Below are positions 16,654-18,349 of a stretch of DNA of 18,349 nucleotides, in pieces. The stretch lies in NCBI RefSeq assembly GCF_035486915.1, contig NZ_DATHMR010000026.1, positions 1-18,349 of the forward strand, written 5' to 3'. The position numbers and the translations under genes were made by a program. The stretch comes from Dyella_B sp035486915 (GTDB lineage Bacteria > Pseudomonadota > Gammaproteobacteria > Xanthomonadales > Rhodanobacteraceae). The notes below the pieces were generated by a model. The model worked only from the letters and a program-made list of their open reading frames with translations, did no database searches and was not told the DNA's origin. Within the stretch, counting starts at the first letter, position 1, and the number at the start of each line of letters is the position of its first letter.

Positions 16654-16766
16654 CCCATCTACCGGTCGGCACCTAGGCCGCCCCGCAGGAGTTGGCACCG
16701 TTGCAGGTTTGATCCTGCAGGTTGCCCCGGCTTCAAAGGGCCTGTCCCTCAGCCGGTCTCGATGAG
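16654..16766 (-). ncRNA. SAM-I (S-box) riboswitch aptamer
   Basis: Read on the minus strand, the S-box core appears in order: GAGACCGGCTGAGGGACAGG (16760-16741, kink-turn and P2), then CCCTTTGAAGCCGGGGCAACC, a P3 hairpin TGCAGG/CCTGCA, then ACGGTGCCAACTCCTGCGGG. P4 is CGGC/GCCG, and P1 closes CTCATC (16766-16761) with GATGGG (16659-16654). In this family SAM binding lowers expression of methionine genes, which fits metX-metB-hom downstream. S-box elements ahead of metX are known in Xanthomonads. Identified from the remembered consensus; a covariance-model search was not run. Confidence 0.94.
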
Positions 16767-16774
16767 TGAAATAA

Positions 16775-16803
16775 ACTATATCCACGCATGGATTTGTCGT
16801 CAA
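16775..16803 (-). promoter_or_regulatory. metX-metB-hom promoter
   Basis: On the minus strand TTGACG (16803-16798, five of six), a 17-base spacer and TATAGT (16780-16775, five of six). The predicted start near 16768 is only one or two bases ahead of aptamer strand P1, so the leader begins with the riboswitch. Confidence 0.8.
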
Positions 16804-16806
16804 TGG

Positions 16807-16826
16807 ACGTTTAGACGTCTAAACGT
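16807..16826. promoter_or_regulatory. perfect 20-bp palindrome with MetJ-type box
   Basis: ACGTTTAGACGTCTAAACGT is fully self-complementary. It begins three bases upstream of the metX -35. Its centre AGACGTCT is the E. coli MetJ met-box consensus; the flanking octamers GGACGTTT and AAACGTAA match that box at six and five of eight positions, giving three adjacent 8-bp units as in MetJ operators. Whether a MetJ homologue exists in this organism is unknown; another dimeric regulator could own the site. Confidence 0.6.
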
Positions 16827-16851
16827 AAAAACAGCTCAAAAGAACTGGAAA

Positions 16852-16868
16852 TTCACAGCTTATGTGAA
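16852..16868. promoter_or_regulatory. dyad TTCACA-N5-TGTGAA upstream of the cysteine-synthase gene
   Basis: Two perfect 6-bp arms spaced by five bases, about 105 bases before the start codon at 16973. It has the form of a dimeric regulator site, compatible with the loose T-N11-A pattern of LysR-type proteins. TTCACA is also five of six to a -35, but no good -10 follows. The remaining leader to 16972 shows no recognised element. Confidence 0.35.
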
Positions 16869-16972
16869 ATAGCCATATCCCAGCGGCGCCACGTTCAACC
16901 CATAAGTGGCAGGCTACGAGGCCCGGCAGTGCTCTCACGCCGATTTCACTCAAGAGCGCAAAACTCATCCTT

Positions 16973-17989
16973 ATGAGCGTCATCCCCGATCTTTCTGCGG
17001 CCGTCGGCCATACCCCATTACTGCGCCTGCGCAATGCGTCGGCGCTGACGGGTTGCGAAGTGCTTGGTAAGGCCGAATTCCTCAATCCGGGCGGATCGAT
17101 CAAGGACCGTACCGCGCTTGGCCTGGTGCTGGATGCCGAACGGCGTGGCCTGCTTCGCCCGGGAGGCACGATCGTCGAGGGTACCGCCGGCAATACGGGG
17201 ATCGGGCTGGCGCTGATCGGTGCCAGTCGTGGCTATCGATCTGTCATCTTCATGCCCGACACACAGAGCAGGGAAAAGATCGACGCGCTCCGGGTCGCGG
17301 GCGCCGAGATACGGCTCGTGCCCGCAGTGCCGTTCAAGGATCCGCGCCACTACGTCCATATCGCCCGCGCCTACTGCGAAAGCTTGAACCAAGCTGTGCC
17401 GGGCTGCGCGTGGTTTGGCAATCAGTTCGACAACACGGCCAATCGCGATTGGCACGAGGCCACCACCGGCGTGGAAATCTGGGAACAGACAGGTGGAAAG
17501 GTCGATGGCTTCGTTTGTTCAGCGGGTACGGGAGGGACACTTGCCGGAGTTGGCCATGCGCTGAAATCCCGCAATACCGCGGTAAAAATCGCCCTTTCCG
17601 ACCCCACTGGCTCGGCGCTGGCGAACTACGTCAATTGCGGCGAACTGGTCGCCGAGGGAAGCTCCATCAGCGAAGGCATTGGGTCCAGTCGTGTCACCGC
17701 AAATTTTCAGGACGCGGTGATCGATTTGGCCTGGTCGATTCCCGATCAGGAGTCGGTGCCGTTGTTACATCAGCTCCTGAATGAGGAGGGCTGGTGCGTC
17801 GGCGGTTCCAGCGGCGTGAACATAGCGGGGGCCATTCGTCTTGCCCGTGCCCTAGGGCCAGGGCACACCGTAGTGACCGTGCTGAGCGATGCAGGAACAC
17901 GCTATCAGGCAAAGTTATTCAATCCCGCATTCCTTCACGAGAAGGGCATCCCAGTGCCCGCATGGCTCGATAAATCTTTCTCGAGTTGA
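16973..17989 (+). CDS. PLP-dependent cysteine synthase family protein
   Basis: A fold-type II PLP enzyme of the cysteine synthase/cystathionine beta-synthase group, likely making cysteine from an activated serine plus sulfide. The 338-residue chain has GHTPLLRL (12-19), the PLP lysine in NPGGSIKDRTA (Lys44), the substrate loop TAGNTG (71-76, where classic CysK has TSGNTG), QFDNTAN (151-157), the phosphate loop SAGTGGT (183-189), SEGIG (233-237), GGSSG (277-281) and SDAGTRYQAKLFN near the end. There is no CBS-pair or heme domain. Divergent from the metX operon, so cysteine for MetB may be supplied from next door; this link is inference. CysK, CysM or a cystathionine beta-synthase-like activity are all possible. 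No clear Shine-Dalgarno precedes the ATG; CTCAT/ATGAG could fold over the start codon. Confidence 0.88.
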   Translation: MSVIPDLSAAVGHTPLLRLRNASALTGCEVLGKAEFLNPGGSIKDRTALGLVLDAERRGLLRPGGTIVEGTAGNTGIGLALIGASRGYRSVIFMPDTQSREKIDALRVAGAEIRLVPAVPFKDPRHYVHIARAYCESLNQAVPGCAWFGNQFDNTANRDWHEATTGVEIWEQTGGKVDGFVCSAGTGGTLAGVGHALKSRNTAVKIALSDPTGSALANYVNCGELVAEGSSISEGIGSSRVTANFQDAVIDLAWSIPDQESVPLLHQLLNEEGWCVGGSSGVNIAGAIRLARALGPGHTVVTVLSDAGTRYQAKLFNPAFLHEKGIPVPAWLDKSFSS

Positions 17990-18217
17990 TGCTGCGCGGC
18001 TTGTCATCGTGCAGTATCTGGCAACGCCATCGTGAATTTCTGCAAAGAAAAACCGCATCGAATTCGATACGGGTTGGTGGAGCTACACATACATGATGAT
18101 CAAAGCGTCGCCACAAAAATTGAAATCCTCCGAAAGCCAAACGCCATCCATTGAAGGAAAGCGTTTGAAGTGATCGGTTGGCGGTGACCTCTTTCGGGTG
18201 CGTCCATGCGCCCAAGA

Positions 18218-18249
18218 AAAAACCCTCACCGTAAACGGTGAGGGTTTTT
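18218..18249. terminator. intrinsic terminator of the rRNA operon, bidirectional
   Basis: A 14-pair perfect stem AAAAACCCTCACCG/CGGTGAGGGTTTTT with loop TAAA. On the minus strand it lies 11 bases past the 5S 3' end and gives a T-rich tail. On the plus strand it can also end the cysteine-synthase transcript. The preceding gap 17990-18217 holds no gene I can support, only an inverted repeat CAAACGC/GCGTTTG (18138-18167) and a 12-base copy of the 5S tail. Confidence 0.93.
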
Positions 18250-18260
18250 AGGATAAAGCC

Positions 18261-18349
18261 CCTGGCGGTGACCTACTCTTGCATGGGCAATGCCACACTA
18301 CCATCGGCGCAGCTGCGTTTCACTTCCGAGTTCGGGATGGGATCGGGTG
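18261..18349 (-). rRNA. rrf: 5S ribosomal RNA, 3' part, cut by window end
   Basis: Read on the minus strand, the sequence has the conserved 5S stretches GATCCCATCCCGAACTCGGA, AGTGAAACGC, GCGCCGATGGTAGTGTGG and the tail AGAGTAGGTCACCGCCAGG. About 89 of roughly 115 bases are inside; the 5' part, and presumably the 23S and 16S genes, lie to the right of the window. Confidence 0.96.

Noticed and set aside
17919..18215. 98-codon open frame on the minus strand between the cysteine-synthase gene and the rRNA terminator
   Set aside because: Overlaps the conserved end of the cysteine-synthase gene, begins within the 5S-tail repeat region, has no clear ribosome site and no recognisable motif.

Overview
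The window looks like chromosomal core DNA from a gammaproteobacterium of the Xanthomonadales (Rhodanobacteraceae-like, for example a Dyella relative). The reasons are moderately high G+C, a Xanthomonad-style metX-metB-hom operon behind a SAM-I riboswitch, an SAH riboswitch ahead of ahcY, and gammaproteobacterial forms of Uup, PEP carboxylase and MetB. The genus call is inference. I see no phage, transposon, CRISPR or plasmid features.

Layout, left to right: 3' part of metK (+) and a pair of mirror-image terminators; a D-Ala-D-Ala carboxypeptidase (-); an upstream region with three copies of a CTACC-type box; the ABC-F ATPase uup (+), convergent with ppc (-); a divergent ppc/ahcY region holding a promoter and an SAH riboswitch; ahcY (+) with a strong terminator; ilvE, a small secreted DUF4124-like gene and metF (all -); a metF/permease divergent region with an inverted repeat over the metF promoter; an APC amino-acid permease (+); the metX-metB-hom operon (-, transcribed from right to left) with a SAM-I riboswitch; a divergent cysteine-synthase-family gene (+); and the 3' end of a 5S rRNA gene (-), the edge of an rRNA operon lying beyond the window.

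The unifying theme is methionine and the methyl cycle. Ppc makes oxaloacetate, the precursor of aspartate; Hom makes homoserine; MetX and MetB carry it to cystathionine; a cysteine-synthase relative sits next door; MetF makes 5-methyl-THF; MetK makes SAM; AhcY removes SAH. Two riboswitches of opposite logic sit here: SAM-I (repressing) on biosynthesis and SAH (activating) on SAH disposal. Two inverted repeats beside met promoters suggest a further protein-based layer: a perfect 20-bp palindrome containing the MetJ box core AGACGTCT upstream of the metX promoter, and an AT-rich dyad across the metF promoter. Most other genes are ordinary housekeeping genes; the regulatory DNA is the most interesting part.
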